Shown here one piece after another: positions 1 through 12,903 of a stretch of 64,000 bases of DNA. The DNA is from Ichthyophonus hoferi (taxonomy: Eukaryota; Opisthokonta; Ichthyosporea; Ichthyophonida; Ichthyophonidae). The notes below the pieces were generated by a model. It did no database searches. It saw nothing but the letters and a program-made list of their open reading frames with translations, and was not told the origin of the DNA. Numbering within the stretch: position 1 is the first letter of the stretch; each line of letters opens with the position of its first letter. The stretch spans positions 56,444 through 120,443 of the forward strand of contig NAOQ01000031.1 of NCBI GenBank assembly GCA_002751075.1. The letters run 5' to 3'. Both the position numbers and the translations under genes were made by a program.

Positions 1-80
1 TCAGAAATTCATTGTGCTGCCAATTATATACCCCCCCTTTTCTAATCCCTGCTAACATTTACCTCTCTTCTCATCTATAG

Positions 81-264
81 ATTCTACCGCGGACTTCTGA
101 CTGGCCCACCAGAAGCACCAAGTTCTGGCCTCCAATCATCAATCAATATGGCACTTCAATCTGACAGTCTCCAATACGCTATTCTCACTGCCCCTGGCCC
201 AGGTCCCCAACATATTAACGATGAGTTTTCGTTGGCTGATGAGAATGGTCTCCCTAAGAACTGA
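81..264 (+). CDS. 3' terminal coding exon of an unrecognised gene running off the left edge
   Basis: A pyrimidine-rich tract ending in TCTATAG precedes an open stretch that reads FYRGLLTGPPEAPSSG and ends in DENGLPKN plus a TGA stop at 262-264. The exon enters after one base that finishes the previous codon. It is GC-richer than its flanks and free of stops for 61 codons, which is why I call it coding. The Pro/Ser/Gly-rich tail looks like a disordered C-terminus. The rest of the gene lies before base 1, so I cannot name it. An ATG inside it (at 148) could also start a short ORF, but the good acceptor upstream favours a terminal exon. Confidence 0.55.
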
Positions 265-1317
265 TTGGACGAGGTTACAGTAATCTGACTAGGATGATTG
301 GCCTGCATACCCCACCCCCCCCCCCTCTCATAAATAGGTATTAACCAAATAAATGCACCTTCATGATATCTATCCAATTGATTGCATTATCAGTACCCAC
401 CATCTAATATATTATCTGGAAATGCTTAAAAACATGTTTTTCATTGGACAGTATAAAACTCCATGCCTACTTTATATGCTCTTCGGGTTTTGCTTGGTAA
501 ATAACATAAATAATGTACCAATGTATTGGTCTAAATGATAGCATTAGCATGTTTCAAGATGGTATATGATCACTATAATGTACTGTATATATAGCCTGTA
601 TGTTAACGGCTTTAGCCTATTACGTATGACACCTATGTGCAAGCAAAGGAACACACAAACAAAAAAATTGGAGGGAAATATATATAGGTATGCCCTACCA
701 TATCCAAAAAATAATAGTACAACTTGTTATTATTATGACTGGGTTTCGAGTGGACGATATTCTGAATATTGTCTTGGTGACTGGCCAGATAATATCTGTA
801 CCGGTAGATCTAGTCTAATAATCAATGTCATTGATGAATATCACTTTTAATTACATTTAAATGATACCAGCCAATGATGGAACCGCTAGGTTTATAAGTT
901 TCCTCTATATACACTATGCTCATGAATTAAGATTAACTCATTAGTGAAATGAAAATAACCCAATGAACCACCTGGAGCATATTGATATTTTTAATGAAAG
1001 TATCCTACACTGGCCACTGACCTATAATACTCCATACAATATAAAGAACCCATCGTCAAAGGGTAGCTTCGTATGTGTATTGTCAAGAAAAATACCACAG
1101 AGATTATAATCTGTGTAGTTAATGTCTGACTAGATGATCGTTAATATACTATTATCTTACTGTATTGTAGTTATGATTTCACTATGGTACAGTTCATTAT
1201 CTTATCTATTATGGCTAGCCATCACAATGATAAGCAGAGAACTAAATAAAGGCAACATAGCTTTATTCAAAAGAACTGTAGACAACAAGAGACAGATTCT
1301 GTCACAGATGAACCCCT
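265..1317. other. Intergenic, no gene seen
   Basis: After the stop at 264 comes a C-run near 307-325 and then AT-rich sequence. Open frames of 60-95 codons occur but have low-complexity composition and no recognisable motifs. Confidence 0.5.
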
Positions 1318-1397
1318 TTATACTTTCTAGTTATAGCATACTGTTAAAACAGAAATATTTAATTAATTTGGGTATTTCTTTAGATAGCTAACAAAAT
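1318..1397 (+). repeat. Short dispersed repeat shared with 62780-62850
   Basis: The stretch around TGTTAAAACAGAAATATTT and the following 25 bases recurs at about 62803-62845 with few differences. It sits directly against the family A piece that starts at about 1398, so it may be part of a longer composite repeat. Confidence 0.55.
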
Positions 1398-1760
1398 TTA
1401 GTATTATTAGCAATTATTATTGCATATGTAGCCTGGGGAAATAGTTAGTGCAATTTATTGGTGTTAAACGACAATCCAAGATGACCCATTAAAATTGAAC
1501 CAGTCAATGCTAGAGATCCTGCAACTATACAGTATACCATTTCAGATCATATGTTTTGGGTTCAGATAACACATTGGTTAGGCATCCTGCCTAAGGCAAG
1601 TCCTGTTGACTTGTTTAATAACAAAGTTATGTCTTATCATGTCTGTACTCCGTGTACTCAAAGGGCATGTTAAAACGCACCTTAACTTGGTATTCTTTCT
1701 TCTTCTAAACAAATATTGGCCACAGGAACGCTCATATCTCTACTTACTATTCCCAACACA
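1398..1760 (+). repeat. Dispersed repeat family A, segment R1
   Basis: About 360 bases that reappear at 59260-59615 in the same orientation and, reversed, at 53695-54020 and 60545-60850. Shared landmarks are TATTATTGCATATGTAG at the left, a GGTTCAGATAACACATTG-like block in the middle and CAGGAACGCTC followed by a CCAACA end at the right. Copies look about 75-80% alike by eye. The CAACA end is shared with the fullest copy at 53.7-54.9 kb. I cannot tell whether it is part of a solo LTR or of a small non-autonomous element. Confidence 0.75.
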
Positions 1761-1796
1761 TACTATATACAGATAACTTGATAATCTAATTATTAA

Positions 1797-2644
1797 TTGT
1801 TACAAGATCACTAACCACAGATGAGTAAAGCTTCGATTGAAGCCTAGATAATAAGTAGATCAATAATTTTGTCTCAAGATAAGAGGTAGTTGCATAGCGA
1901 TTTAATTGCTTAATGTTTTAATTGGGTAATATCTTTCAATTTGATAGATTGATTTTTCAACAGAAATTTGTAAGTAGTAGTTACACCAATAAGGTAGTTG
2001 ACTAAACAGCCATTCTAGAAAAGAGATCAGTATAAAATGAAAACAAAAGTCAGTAATAACGGACCCCCGCTCACGTATATGTGGGAACAAAATTAAAGAT
2101 ACAGGCCGCTCACATATACGCGGTATCTACGACAAATACGAAGTTCTCATAAACGCACACAAAAATACTTTGCATTTAATTATATATATGTAATATACAC
2201 ATCGTTATTGTAATGTCTAATCTACCACTGGCTCTCGTATATGATAATCAGTGTCCGGATCGCTCACTCGTTCAGAACTCAGAAAACTGCTTACTGACAT
2301 TAGATAGCGATAATAGTGCCCATTTACTTAGTGACATAGCTCCACTTAATGATCGATCACATTGTGCAATTTTCACATTTTCACCAAAGCACATCAAAGC
2401 ATCTATCCCTTCTAAATTAGAACTGAGATATAATTACTGCAGTCAGTTACTTAGAGAGTTGGTATATGGGCTTTCAATAGAACCTTTAACACAACAACTG
2501 AGTTTTAAAGACAGGTCTGATCAAGCTGCTATCACTTACACTGGTCAAACAATAATAACCACTACCAATTATATAATTGGAGATCCCGCCAGCTGCATAC
2601 AAGTCAATAGAACTGACACAGATTCTAATATTAACTATAAATAA
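1797..2644 (+). repeat. Dispersed repeat family A, segments R2 and ORF-A (fossil element)
   Basis: The left part (1797-2200, R2) matches 33594-34010 and 37880-38190 in the same orientation and 22790-23060 and 54460-54800 reversed. The right part (2213-2644) is a 143-codon open frame containing NDRSHCAIFTFSPKHIKASI and FKDRSDQAAITYTGQ. Related peptide sequence is visible at 34030-34460 (+), 22274-22459 (-), 48228-48330 (-) and 54030-54450 (-). I do not recognise the peptide. This is the most open copy in the window; the others look broken. Nothing shows that it is expressed. Confidence 0.75.
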
Positions 2645-3335
2645 ATAAAAGATTATTAATACGCTAGTATTAGTTAATTAATTCGGACTTCCATTATCTT
2701 CTCACTCATGTTATGTAGATGTAGGTAGCTATAGTAGAGAGTATCTATATGTTTCCGCAAGTTAGAATACGATGGTGGTTCAAGGACTGACACTGTCAGT
2801 CTAATATCCTTATTAAGACCGGCTGGATAATCTTGTTAATACTAATAACTACAGGTGAAGCAAAAGCTATACATGTCATAAATGTATTATTACTTATTTG
2901 TCAAGAACCAAAACTGTTACCATTATGGAATACTATGTATATATATAGTATTTCCTCAGCATATCATTCAGGATAAATATTAAATATGACTATAAATACA
3001 GTATAGGTCAATATTTTTATTATTAATAGTCAACCCATATAGATTGTAAATTAACCTATGTACGGTATGCGGTGTTTTATAATAATAACTCGCATCTTTT
3101 ACTTGCGTAGTCTGTTTAATGGCTGTATGTATATCAATACAGGTAACTTAATTTAATTATTGAGTGTATAGTTCCTAGACTATAATTTGGTAGCCAGATA
3201 CTACTAATTAGGAATAAGTATAATACATGTTTTTATTGAGTTAATAAAATATAAAGGATGCTACAAATACATACAAGAATGCATTTTTGCAACGTATAGG
3301 TATAAAAGTCGTTGACTGCAACAGAATCAGATGTC
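2645..3335. other. Intergenic AT-rich sequence, no gene seen
   Basis: No open frame with recognisable content, and no repeat matched elsewhere in the window. Confidence 0.45.
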
Positions 3336-3339
3336 AAAG

Positions 3340-4160
3340 TATTTCAGCTACTATAAGTGTTAGGCTGTATACTTCATGATGTCTTGTAAAAATATACTTA
3401 CTGTTTATGTAGCATTGTACCTCTAAATATTCAGTAGCGTTTACAATGTGGTTTCAATCGATAAATTAAAGTTAAATATCAATGAGTGATAATTAATTAA
3501 TTACATGAGGCCACTAATTATATTTAATTAGAATGATGTTTGGTGCAGTCTAGCACGTAAATTTATCGTGTTTTTTAGACAGTGTTAGTTATCTACATTT
3601 TAATCATAGTAGTTAATGTAAACATACGGGATATATGGCATGATCTAATATATAATTAATTGGGCAAATGATGCAGACAACATTATTAGATAACAAAAGA
3701 GGTCGAGTACCTCGTCAATAATATGTTTTGCTTAAAGGCTTATTATCTAGTCAACTGGTAGTAACCATGAACCAACAACTATATAATCGTCTATCACAGA
3801 CTTAGTCTGGACCTTGATGTTTTTAAGTGTGACATAACACTTTCGCACAAATGATTTAATTCTTTGACTATCTTTATAGTCGCTTTTGAAAATACATAGG
3901 AGAGAAATAACTACATTTACTGTACCAAGAGCTAAGTAAAAGTCAGCAATTTCATTAGCTACCAAGTCGGAATCTGTGAATAAAAAGAAATTAAGAGTTC
4001 AACTCTTTTCAAACAGCATTGAAGAGGGGGCACATCATGGAATCTTTTAGATGACCTTGACTCTAACCCAAGTGAATTACAAAACGGACGTCCTAATGTC
4101 TGTTGATAGCGAAGTCGAATATTTAGATCCCAGCTTAGATTCCGACACCAGAGACACATA
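3340..4160 (+). repeat. Dispersed repeat family B (segment R3 plus ORF-B remnant)
   Basis: Bases 3340-3850 match 56605-57095 in the same orientation at roughly 75% by eye, sharing blocks such as CATTGTACCTCTAA, CACTAATTATATTTAATTAG and CCAACAACTATATAA. Downstream, in the same relative place in both copies, is a short peptide-like stretch, here with KKKLRVQLFS, at 57.2 kb with NKQRVQLSSDTSEE. This copy is decayed. Family unknown. Confidence 0.7.
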
Positions 4161-4359
4161 TTTCATAGTAAGACACAACCAAATCTATTTATTTGATTGA
4201 TCTTCATTTTGCTGCTTTGACTTGTTAGCTGCCATGTAGGATAGATAAGGTGATAATTACAACCCATAGAAGATTAACAACTATTGCTATAAATATTGCA
4301 TTTTATTAGGATAATCTCATGATTAGGCTATTATTTCAATTGAAGCAGGGCTCTTAGGT

Positions 4360-4520
4360 GTGTAGTCAACCACATATGAATGTGATGATAATCTTGAGAT
4401 TAATTCAATAGACCAAATCATGGTTAATCAAATATAATTTGATCAACAGCCAATCTATAATTCTTGTATCCAATCACATAAACCAAACGTTATAGTGCCC
4501 AGAAACAAAAGACCTACAAA
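4360..4520 (+). repeat. Short dispersed repeat shared with 55530-55640
   Basis: The blocks ATCATGGTTAAT and ATTCTTGTATCCAATCA occur in the same order and spacing at about 55553-55637. The match is patchy, so it is either an old repeat or the edge of a larger composite. Confidence 0.45.
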
Positions 4521-4673
4521 AATGTTTACACCCTCCATAATCCTTTATCACTGATAGACCACACTTCCTCCTAGCACTATAGCGCTATAGACCCTGATTA
4601 CACCATACTATCTTAAAGTGCATCATAAATATGGCTATTGAATAAACTCCAATTAATTGATACAACTGTTAAC

Positions 4674-4700
4674 CATATATATATATATATATATATATAT
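4674..4700. repeat. (TA)n microsatellite
   Basis: A run of about 13 TA units just past the stop codon of the ATP synthase d gene on the opposite strand. Confidence 0.9.
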
Positions 4701-4722
4701 TGATGGCATAACTACACCCACA

Positions 4723-6745
4723 TCAGACGTCATTATAGTCTCGGACGGGTCCGTCGGGCCATTTCCACTTGAGGTCTTCTGCTTCAGGGAATAACTGTGC
4801 CCTATCGTCCAGCTGGTAGTAAAGATAATCCACGAACAATGGGTTCGCTTTCTCCACTTCCTCACATGTTATTTCTGTGACGGGCTTTAGGTTGTCGATC
4901 TCAAGTATACCCCTCTCAAATTTTGGCATGTTCCTACGTGCCACACTCTCTAGCAACTGTTAGAGGGAGCGACAAAGGAAGAGGGGAGGAGGTAAGGGTC
5001 AATCAATAAGTGGTAATTATATATATATGTACTCTCATACATACGCAGTTAAACATCTTAATTGAAAATTCTCACATACAATTCTAGTTAGAAAGAAACA
5101 AATTAATAAAGAGATTATGCACTTGTATTAAGTCTCTCCCCAAGACTATATACGGGCAATCAGAACTGAATGTACAATAAGTTTTTTCCACAAGCCCGCA
5201 TCAGAGTGTAAATATACATGTACATACAATTTCAATATATTAAAGATAAAAAATAAATATGCACTTCTATTATTATATACTTTTGAATGTGTAGTATTAT
5301 TATATAGGTTTGTTGTAGGCCATACTGGCCATTAGATGATTGATAAATGAAGTTAGGACAACCAACTGAAGTGACACAGGGTGCTATGTTTAAGATAAAT
5401 ATAAAACACGGATCGTAATTCTAAGTGCTGCATAGAAAAGAAATATATACTTATAATCACTAGAATAACATATACAAAGGTGTAAAAAAAAGGAAGAGAA
5501 AGCCATGAAAATGAATCATAAATATGGTCGTGTGATGTTACTATAATAATATACGCACGAGTCAAGGCTTGTAGAAATAAAAATAAAAAATTATTAAAGA
5601 TGAAATCATCAAAGTCATAAAGCAAAATAATTAAAATTCTGATTGATAAAAATTAAAAAGTAAAAAAGAACAATGATTGCATGATTAAAGATTAATATTG
5701 CCAATGATGGAATGAAATTATTAGATGATCAATATACTATTCAATGAGAAAATATATATCATTGACTTACAGGAGCCCAAAAAAAAATAGTTAACAAGAA
5801 TAAACACAAACAGAGTATTAAAGAATAAATAATAATAATACACAAAAAACATCTATTAGAGTAAATGGAAATATCAAGCCGCCATAACAAAGTAGCAGAA
5901 TACAACAAAAAGTCAAGTAAGGAACTGGAATATTTATCTATTAATGGCTGTAATAGTTAAAAAAAAAAGTTGTTAATTAATAGTGAGTCAGCAAAGATTA
6001 CGTTTAGTAATGATGCACTTGCATTAGAATGGAATAAAAGAATCAAGACAGATTTGTGTACAAGCGCTGTTACTATACTATTCTAATACTACAATAAGTT
6101 ACTTGTTAATGGCCAAGGTATGAAAGAACAAAAAAAAAAAAAAGCAAGACGTGTTCAAAACCCTCTTTGAACCGTTATTTGATAAATATATATTTAAAAT
6201 TATATATATATAAAAACAAAATAAACTAAGTTCGCAGAAATACGAACATAGAAGCAGTAACAGATATGCACATAAAAAGGTACAGTACTAAATACATCAA
6301 TCAAGCCAAAAGCATGCAAGTATGCCATGCCTGAAAAAGGGTTATATGTGGGAAAATAAACTAAAATGCAAGTCAACTATGAAATAAATGACTAGTAGTA
6401 ACCACAATAACATGGTCAACAACACACCGCTGCTTCCTGAAGTTTATCTGCACGCATTTTAGCAAGGTCTTCACTTAAGACATCGTCAGGATAAGGATAC
6501 TCCAACCGCTTAAAAGCATTCTTAGCAAACTCAACCACCCCAGGGGTGGATATTTTCTCTTGATAGTTCTCCCAGTCTATAGGCTTTCTAGAGTATAGCG
6601 TATTCAGCTTCTCAATTAGCTGTGCATGCTTGTGAACACATTTCAAGAAGGATGTTCTATCCTCTGCATGGTCCAGATGAGCTATGATTTTAGGTATGTC
6701 AAATACACGCCCTACTACCCTATGGGCAGTTTTTGTGGGCATCAT
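4723..6745 (-). CDS. ATP5PD (ATP5H): Mitochondrial F1Fo ATP synthase subunit d
   Basis: Subunit d belongs to the peripheral stalk that holds the F1 head of ATP synthase against rotation, on the matrix side of the inner mitochondrial membrane. I place two exons: 6745-6428 and 4956-4723, joined in phase 0 (donor GCG|GTGTGT, acceptor AACAG|TTG), giving 183 residues against about 160-175 in relatives. Family marks are PIDWENYQEKI near residue 55 (family: IDW..Y) followed by an FxxxFKRLEYPYP-like block, and an acidic, Trp-rich C-terminus (FPEAEDLKWKWPDGP). The start is a double ATG at 6745/6742; an acceptor-like CTTCGTAG lies 26 bases upstream, so a 5' non-coding exon is possible. The single intron is long (1.47 kb) and AT-rich, and I see no further coding exon in it. 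Confidence 0.85.
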
Positions 6746-7690
6746 TTCACTGTTCTTCTTGAAATAGAAACTACGAAGGTAGGATATTGTTTGAAAAAAT
6801 ATAAGATATAATAATCAAAAATCCAAAAAAAATAAACAAAGTTTGAGAAATCGGTGAGGCAAATTTACAGATTCCTGAGCAGTGGTTCTACAAAAGTAGG
6901 AATGGAATGTTGCGTGTCGATTCGAATCAGTTTAATGATTGGTATGTTAAATAAAATTCATCTAAAACTTTTAAGAACCATTTGGCAGGCGAGTACCGGC
7001 ATAGGATCAAACAGTATAGTATAGTATACTATATTACAATAACATATGGTATAAAATAATATGTAATAACATAATATCAAAATAAAAGAAAAATAAAGTA
7101 TAATATAGTATACAGCTTATCTCCGACTTACTACTTAGATGACTAAAAAAATACGCTATAAATGATAGGGACCATTTATAAATGCTGTAGATTCAATTGT
7201 TGATATATATGTATGGGATGTAAATAACAATTGACTTATACCAATGGTGTGCTAGTATTATATTTAAAGGCAACTAATTGCTAAATATATATAATCTCGG
7301 ATATGATACAGGCTTTGGTTCCATTACGGTACTAATAGTAAATCCTTCCCTACCCTACATTGTCACCTACTGGGCTATTACCACGCTTAGTGTTACATAA
7401 TAACACCTTTAATGAGTATAATTTTAAAATTATAAAACCAATCAACAATTACAGTAGTTGACTGAATTACTAGACTCTATTTTAATTACTATCTAACAAA
7501 TTGTTCAATTACACATGTAAAGCTCTAGTCATTGGAGTAAAGCATACAATATATTTTAATTAACCACTTCGACGATCCCATCAAGGTATGTATGCGGCCA
7601 AAAAAAATGGCAGTTGACTGGTTAGTAGTCATGTGGATGCAACACATCACATTGCTAGTGATAGATAGATAGATAGGCAGTGGTAGGTTC
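6746..7690. other. Intergenic between ATP synthase d and GDI genes
   Basis: AT-rich sequence with a degenerate TATAGTATAGTATAC tract at about 7010-7110 and a (GATA)n run at about 7660-7676 just past the GDI stop codon. It should hold the ATP synthase d promoter and the GDI 3' end, but no clear signal stands out. Confidence 0.5.
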
Positions 7691-10600
7691 CTATTCTGAC
7701 TCCAACTGTTTGTTGAGTTCCTTGGAGAGATCCAGTTCCTCCCCTGTCATTCTCTTCCACACATTCTGTACATCCACACAAGTGGTCTCAAAGTGTGAGG
7801 TGGCATCATATGATTCGGTAATGAAGATCTGGCTCTGAGTGCCATCCTGGAGTGGCACTTCACTGTTCTTAACAGTGAAGAACCTGTGGTGCATTATATA
7901 TAGAGGGAAGAAAGAGAGGAAAAGGGCAGAAAGAGGGTTTAGTTTATATGCCTGTTTACATTCTTAATACTAACATTATATACTAGTCATTTATTACTAT
8001 TGGGTGATATGGATACAAGATATAGGGACTGTTTTTAAAGCAAGTCTAAGTTTTCAAGTGCAGTACATGATAGGGGCATGGTAAGTAGGTATATGCATGT
8101 GTATGCGTATACATAGAGGTGGCTGTATACAAAGTTAGTAGGCTTTACCAATAATGATCCTCAAAAACAACGTGATTCGATAAACAGCACATACCATTTA
8201 CCACCACTCACATAAATATATTTCTCATATCCTATCATATACTACACATATATACGTACGTCTCTTTGATGGGGCCTAGCAGGTCCATGGCAGGCTTGAG
8301 TTCAGCCATAGGATCCGAGGTCTCTACTGTGGTGCTTACAATAGCAATGTAGCGTCCTTGGGCAGCCACATTGTGCATGTTGGACACACACATAATATAG
8401 ATATCTGCGTTTATGGTGTGTATGTAGGTATAAGTGTAGGGGAAAAGAGCATGAAGACTGTATTAGTCAAGCGTGAAATGCATAAAGGAAATATATAATG
8501 TATATGAAAGAGACAGAATGTGGTACGCAAGGATAGGTTAAGGGAACACATCATTTTATAGAAACTTTGGGGAATTTTTTTTTTGGAAGTTTGAATATAG
8601 TAAAGGATCAACTGGTTGTTTTCATGTTATAAAATGGAGTACAATTGCTATAGAAATATAGCGGGATGGTATAGGGTAGGGTATACGACGAGGAGAAAGA
8701 AGGAGAAAGAGAAGGAGAAAGAAGGAGTTCAATAATATCGCACGTAGTGTCTTGGTGACCCTCAAATTGGTATATAGGATATATATGCCTTATGTAAGTG
8801 TGAAAATACATAAATATAAATATGAATATCCTACCCTACACAATCACAACATACCATTTCTGCGGGCAGGCTTGATCTGATTGGCAGGCATAATAATCTG
8901 ACAAGAAGTACTATGGTCTGTCTGGGGGATAGGGTGGTCAAGGATGCAGATACAGCGAGCCACTGCCCCCACTTTCTTGACACGGTCCTGGAAATAGGAG
9001 GGGTCTCCTACTACCATCTTGGCTTTAACCACCTAGGTATGTGTATGTGTATGGATAGGTGGTAAGGGGGTGGGAATAGAATAATAATATATTAGAATAA
9101 AGATTGAGATATGATGTATGTATATGTAATGAGAGAGAGACGCACAATCAACCAATTGAAACGGACGGAAAGGCACAAAGTGGTTCACTTGTACGACATA
9201 AGCATATACATATACATTCACATCCTGCCACCACAACTTACCTGGTCGCCAGACTTGACACCAACAAAGCGGCCTTCTGCATCAACTTCAATGCCATCCA
9301 CCTTGGTGTCTAGCATGTAGGTACCACCCCACACAGCACTCAGACGGGCAAACCCTTGGGGCATCTCGCCCAAACCAAACAGGGGGTAGATGTAGGGTGA
9401 CTTGCCATATCTAGCCAAACTAGAGCTATACAATTTAATACGCTCTATGGTAGGACCAAAGCGCTGAGTCTTATAACTAAGGAGAGGGAGAGAATATAAT
9501 AGCGAGTTACATAAAATGCTTTTCGGTGATTTTTAATAAAGAAGTAATATATTTAAGGAATGGGGCAAAGGAAGAGAGAGAATAATAATAAGGATAAAAT
9601 ATATAATAATAGTAATACAGTAAAAGTTAATCATGACATACTCATCATCACGGTACAGGGCAATAGCATGACCAGTGAAATCGGCAGTGTTACTGTCCAA
9701 TCCGAAGTGCTTAAATACCTCGTTCATGGTGGTTTTGCTAGGATCCAGCTCTGTAATAAGATATAGGACACGGTAAGCATGAAAAAAAAACATATATATA
9801 TAACTAGTATGCTACTCCCACAGGTAATGTATACTTGTCAAATGTATGCATGCTAGTAGTGTACAGATTCATTTCTATTATAATTCCTTGCAAATTATAA
9901 GGGGTTAGTAATAGTAATAGTAATAATAATAACACAGGAATGAGAAGGCAATATGTATGTAGAAAACCTAATCCAGTCAAATAACGTGCATAAGACACCC
10001 ACCTTGCCATGTAGCCTTGTTAGATTCATCAAAGTTCTGCACCCACTGGAGGAAATTGCGGAAGCGACGCTTCTCAAACATACCCATCAAGCCTGTCGTT
10101 GGATAGCATTATTAGTTAGTAGGGCTTGATTAGTTAGCGAAGAAAAGGGAGGAAGGGATGGGTATGCATGTGAGTTATTTTAAAGCCTAACACTGCATTT
10201 GAGAATCAAGTAATTATATTCAAAATACATTTATCATTGGACAGGTTAAGATATTATACTTATTAGGCCATCTATACGTGCGTATGTAAATATGAATATG
10301 AATAAAAATAATTGACCATGTATTAATAGTCTTTTACAAACTAGAAACCCTAGAATGGCTAGCAAGTATATATGTCTATTTACCCATATCCACACACACA
10401 TATATATATATATAGGTAACGTAGTAGTAATACAATACATACTAGTACTAAGCGCCTCCGTCTCTGTCACAGGCACCTTGTAGATCTTGTTGCCTGATTT
10501 GTACACATAGCTTCCCTCCACCTGTTTGAACTCCAAGTACTTAGTGACGTCAGTGTGGATGAGCATCTTGACTAGAAGGCCTATATTGGAGGGGAGGAGA

Positions 10601-11763
10601 GGAGAGTGAGAGGGAGAAAAATGCGATAATAATCGAATAGACAGCACAGAGTCCAATATATTATGGGAAAATACATGGCTGTATGCACACGACGCTTTTC
10701 ACATTATATATATATATATATATGAAGTAAAAGGATAATACAAAAAGATAAATAATTACAGGTAGACTAAAAGGAAATGGAGAAAGTATAGTAAATAAAA
10801 GTACAAAAGTAGAGACAGTACATATGAAAAACAGGTAGGATGTGACGGAAATAAAAACACATAACACTATAAAATGGGGAAGTATAGGGTGCTTGAAAGA
10901 GAAAGAAAGAGAATAATACATGGATATACAGTATACAGGTATGTATACATTTTAACATATCAACAGAACTCCAGTACAATCACATAGTACAAAAAAGAAA
11001 AAAAAAACAAGAAACATGCGACAGTATATTAAATAAGAGAGAATGATATAAGGGTCGGGAAAAAAGAAGAGCAGAGGGAGCGGGAAAGTGCCTACCATTA
11101 GCCATGATAAATTTGGGAATAAGATCAACATTGTAGTCTCTTAATTTACCGTAGGCCTGCTCAGTGGGGGCATTCTTCTTCTCAAAAAGACCAAAGAGCT
11201 TGTCGAGAGGGGTCATAGAGGCACTCTCGCCACCATAGTAATCATTACGATCTATATGAAGTACTTTCTTACCATGGACGGACAACAGTCCACTTAGGAC
11301 ACATTCCTGTGAGGTGGAGGTGGAGGGAAGAGGAGTAAAGAAAAAGCAAAAAAAGTATGAGATATTACTAAGTATACCTTGGTCTATGAACTCTATTAAA
11401 TTCGTTTAAAGAAGAATGAAAGCCCTCCGCTATTTTAGAGCGAGATGTTTAGTAGGTCTGAAAACAACAATAAAAAAAGAGGGAGAGGTATAAAAAATAT
11501 TGGAATTAAACAATAATAGAGTTTAAGAACATGTTAATGAGAAGGTAGTGCGTATGTGTTCTCGGAGGAAGGTAAATATACATAAAGGGTGGAAGCGAAG
11601 GTAACCATATAAGAAACAACAGAAGAACGAGATAGAGGTTTTGAGATAGTAAGGATATAATACAGCATAATACCACATATATATATGTGTGTGTATGTGT
11701 GTGTGTGTGTGCACACACCTTAAGGCCAGTTCCGAGCACAATGACATCGTATTCTTCATCCAT
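7691..11763 (-). CDS. GDI: Rab GDP dissociation inhibitor
   Basis: GDI extracts prenylated, GDP-bound Rab GTPases from membranes and carries them through the cytosol. Nine exons keep phase: 11763-11719, 11306-11096, 10580-10443, 10092-10003, 9750-9642, 9476-9242, 9032-8855, 8404-8260, 7883-7691, giving 447 residues, the usual family size. Visible landmarks, in order: [14 protein letters not shown] (dinucleotide-fold start), [14 protein letters not shown] (Rab-binding platform), [55 protein letters not shown] (the sequence conserved region shared with REP), GGTYML, and [12 protein letters not shown] near the end. Introns carry TG, TA and purine microsatellites. Nothing is missing. An acceptor-like TTTCATTTCAG lies about 50 bases before the ATG. 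It could only be confused with REP, which is longer and lacks this compact C-terminus. Confidence 0.97.
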
Positions 11764-12900
11764 AACTGACTATATTTCTTTTGTATATTTTAACTGATCT
11801 GCACTGAAATGAAACAAAAAAATATAAAAAACCTAGTGCTGTATATTTAATGCTCAGCGCCGTCATCATTCAATCCTTTTACCCCCACTCTGACTTGTAA
11901 GGGATATGATTGGCTTGTGTAATTTTTTAGAATGTAATCATATATTCATCACAAGCAAAAAATATATGCATTTTCAATTAAAAATAATAATAATAATTAA
12001 TACGTATTTCTTTGTTTTGTTTTAGTTTTAGGGAAAATTTTAACAAAAAAATGCGTCGTATTATTTATTGTGAGTTAATTATTAGCTATGAATCAAAATT
12101 CACGCGAAAGGGGAAATAGTACCACGATTTGCTGAGAGTCATCAACAGTATTCTTTTAAAATAATCTATATACTATATATAGACTGTATCCAGGGTTAGC
12201 TAAACTACCAACCCTAGTAATTTTTAAAACAAACAAATGAAAGTAAGCACCAATCATAATACCCAACTCTATATTTATAACCAGAATTAAATTTTTATTG
12301 CCATGAAATCACAAATTACATTGTAAGACTTGTCTCAAAAAATGTCAAAAACGCAACCTGACTATCTACTAGCAACGACGTTTACGCTTGCTTGTTTCCT
12401 CTCCATGCAATGTAGAGTGTAGTTTGTTGGAGTTTTTGTGCATTGTACACATAACGCTGTTTATTTTATTCTCTGAAATATAGAATTATATACAATCAAA
12501 ATCTTTTTAAGAGATATACTGAAAAAAAATTTTTCTACTCAATACCCATACTAGCTACTTTGAATATATCAGGAATACATGACCTACATATGCCAAATTA
12601 GATCAACCTCTTAAATGCTATGTGCAAAACCTGTCTGCAACTTATACCATCTAGCACAACTATCCCCCTTCTATTAAAATGTACTCTGACCTTACAAAGC
12701 TTGGATTTGGATTTGCAAACAATTACCAATTTTAGGTCGAGGGGTTTTAATGGCTGCAAATGCATGATGTAATCATAGATTATAGATTGATCTATAATCT
12801 ATAGCATGCAAGTCTCCCGAGTGATCATATTTTTTTTCCTTTTTTCTTTTTTTTTTTTCCTGTACCGCATTGTCCCTAACTGAACGAATGGGTTGGTCCT
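11764..12900. other. Intergenic, upstream of GDI
   Basis: AT-rich with homopolymer runs. It presumably contains the GDI promoter; no coding signal seen. An ATAGATTATAGATTGATCTATAATCTATAG imperfect palindrome lies at about 12774-12803. Confidence 0.5.
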
Positions 12901-12903
12901 TCA

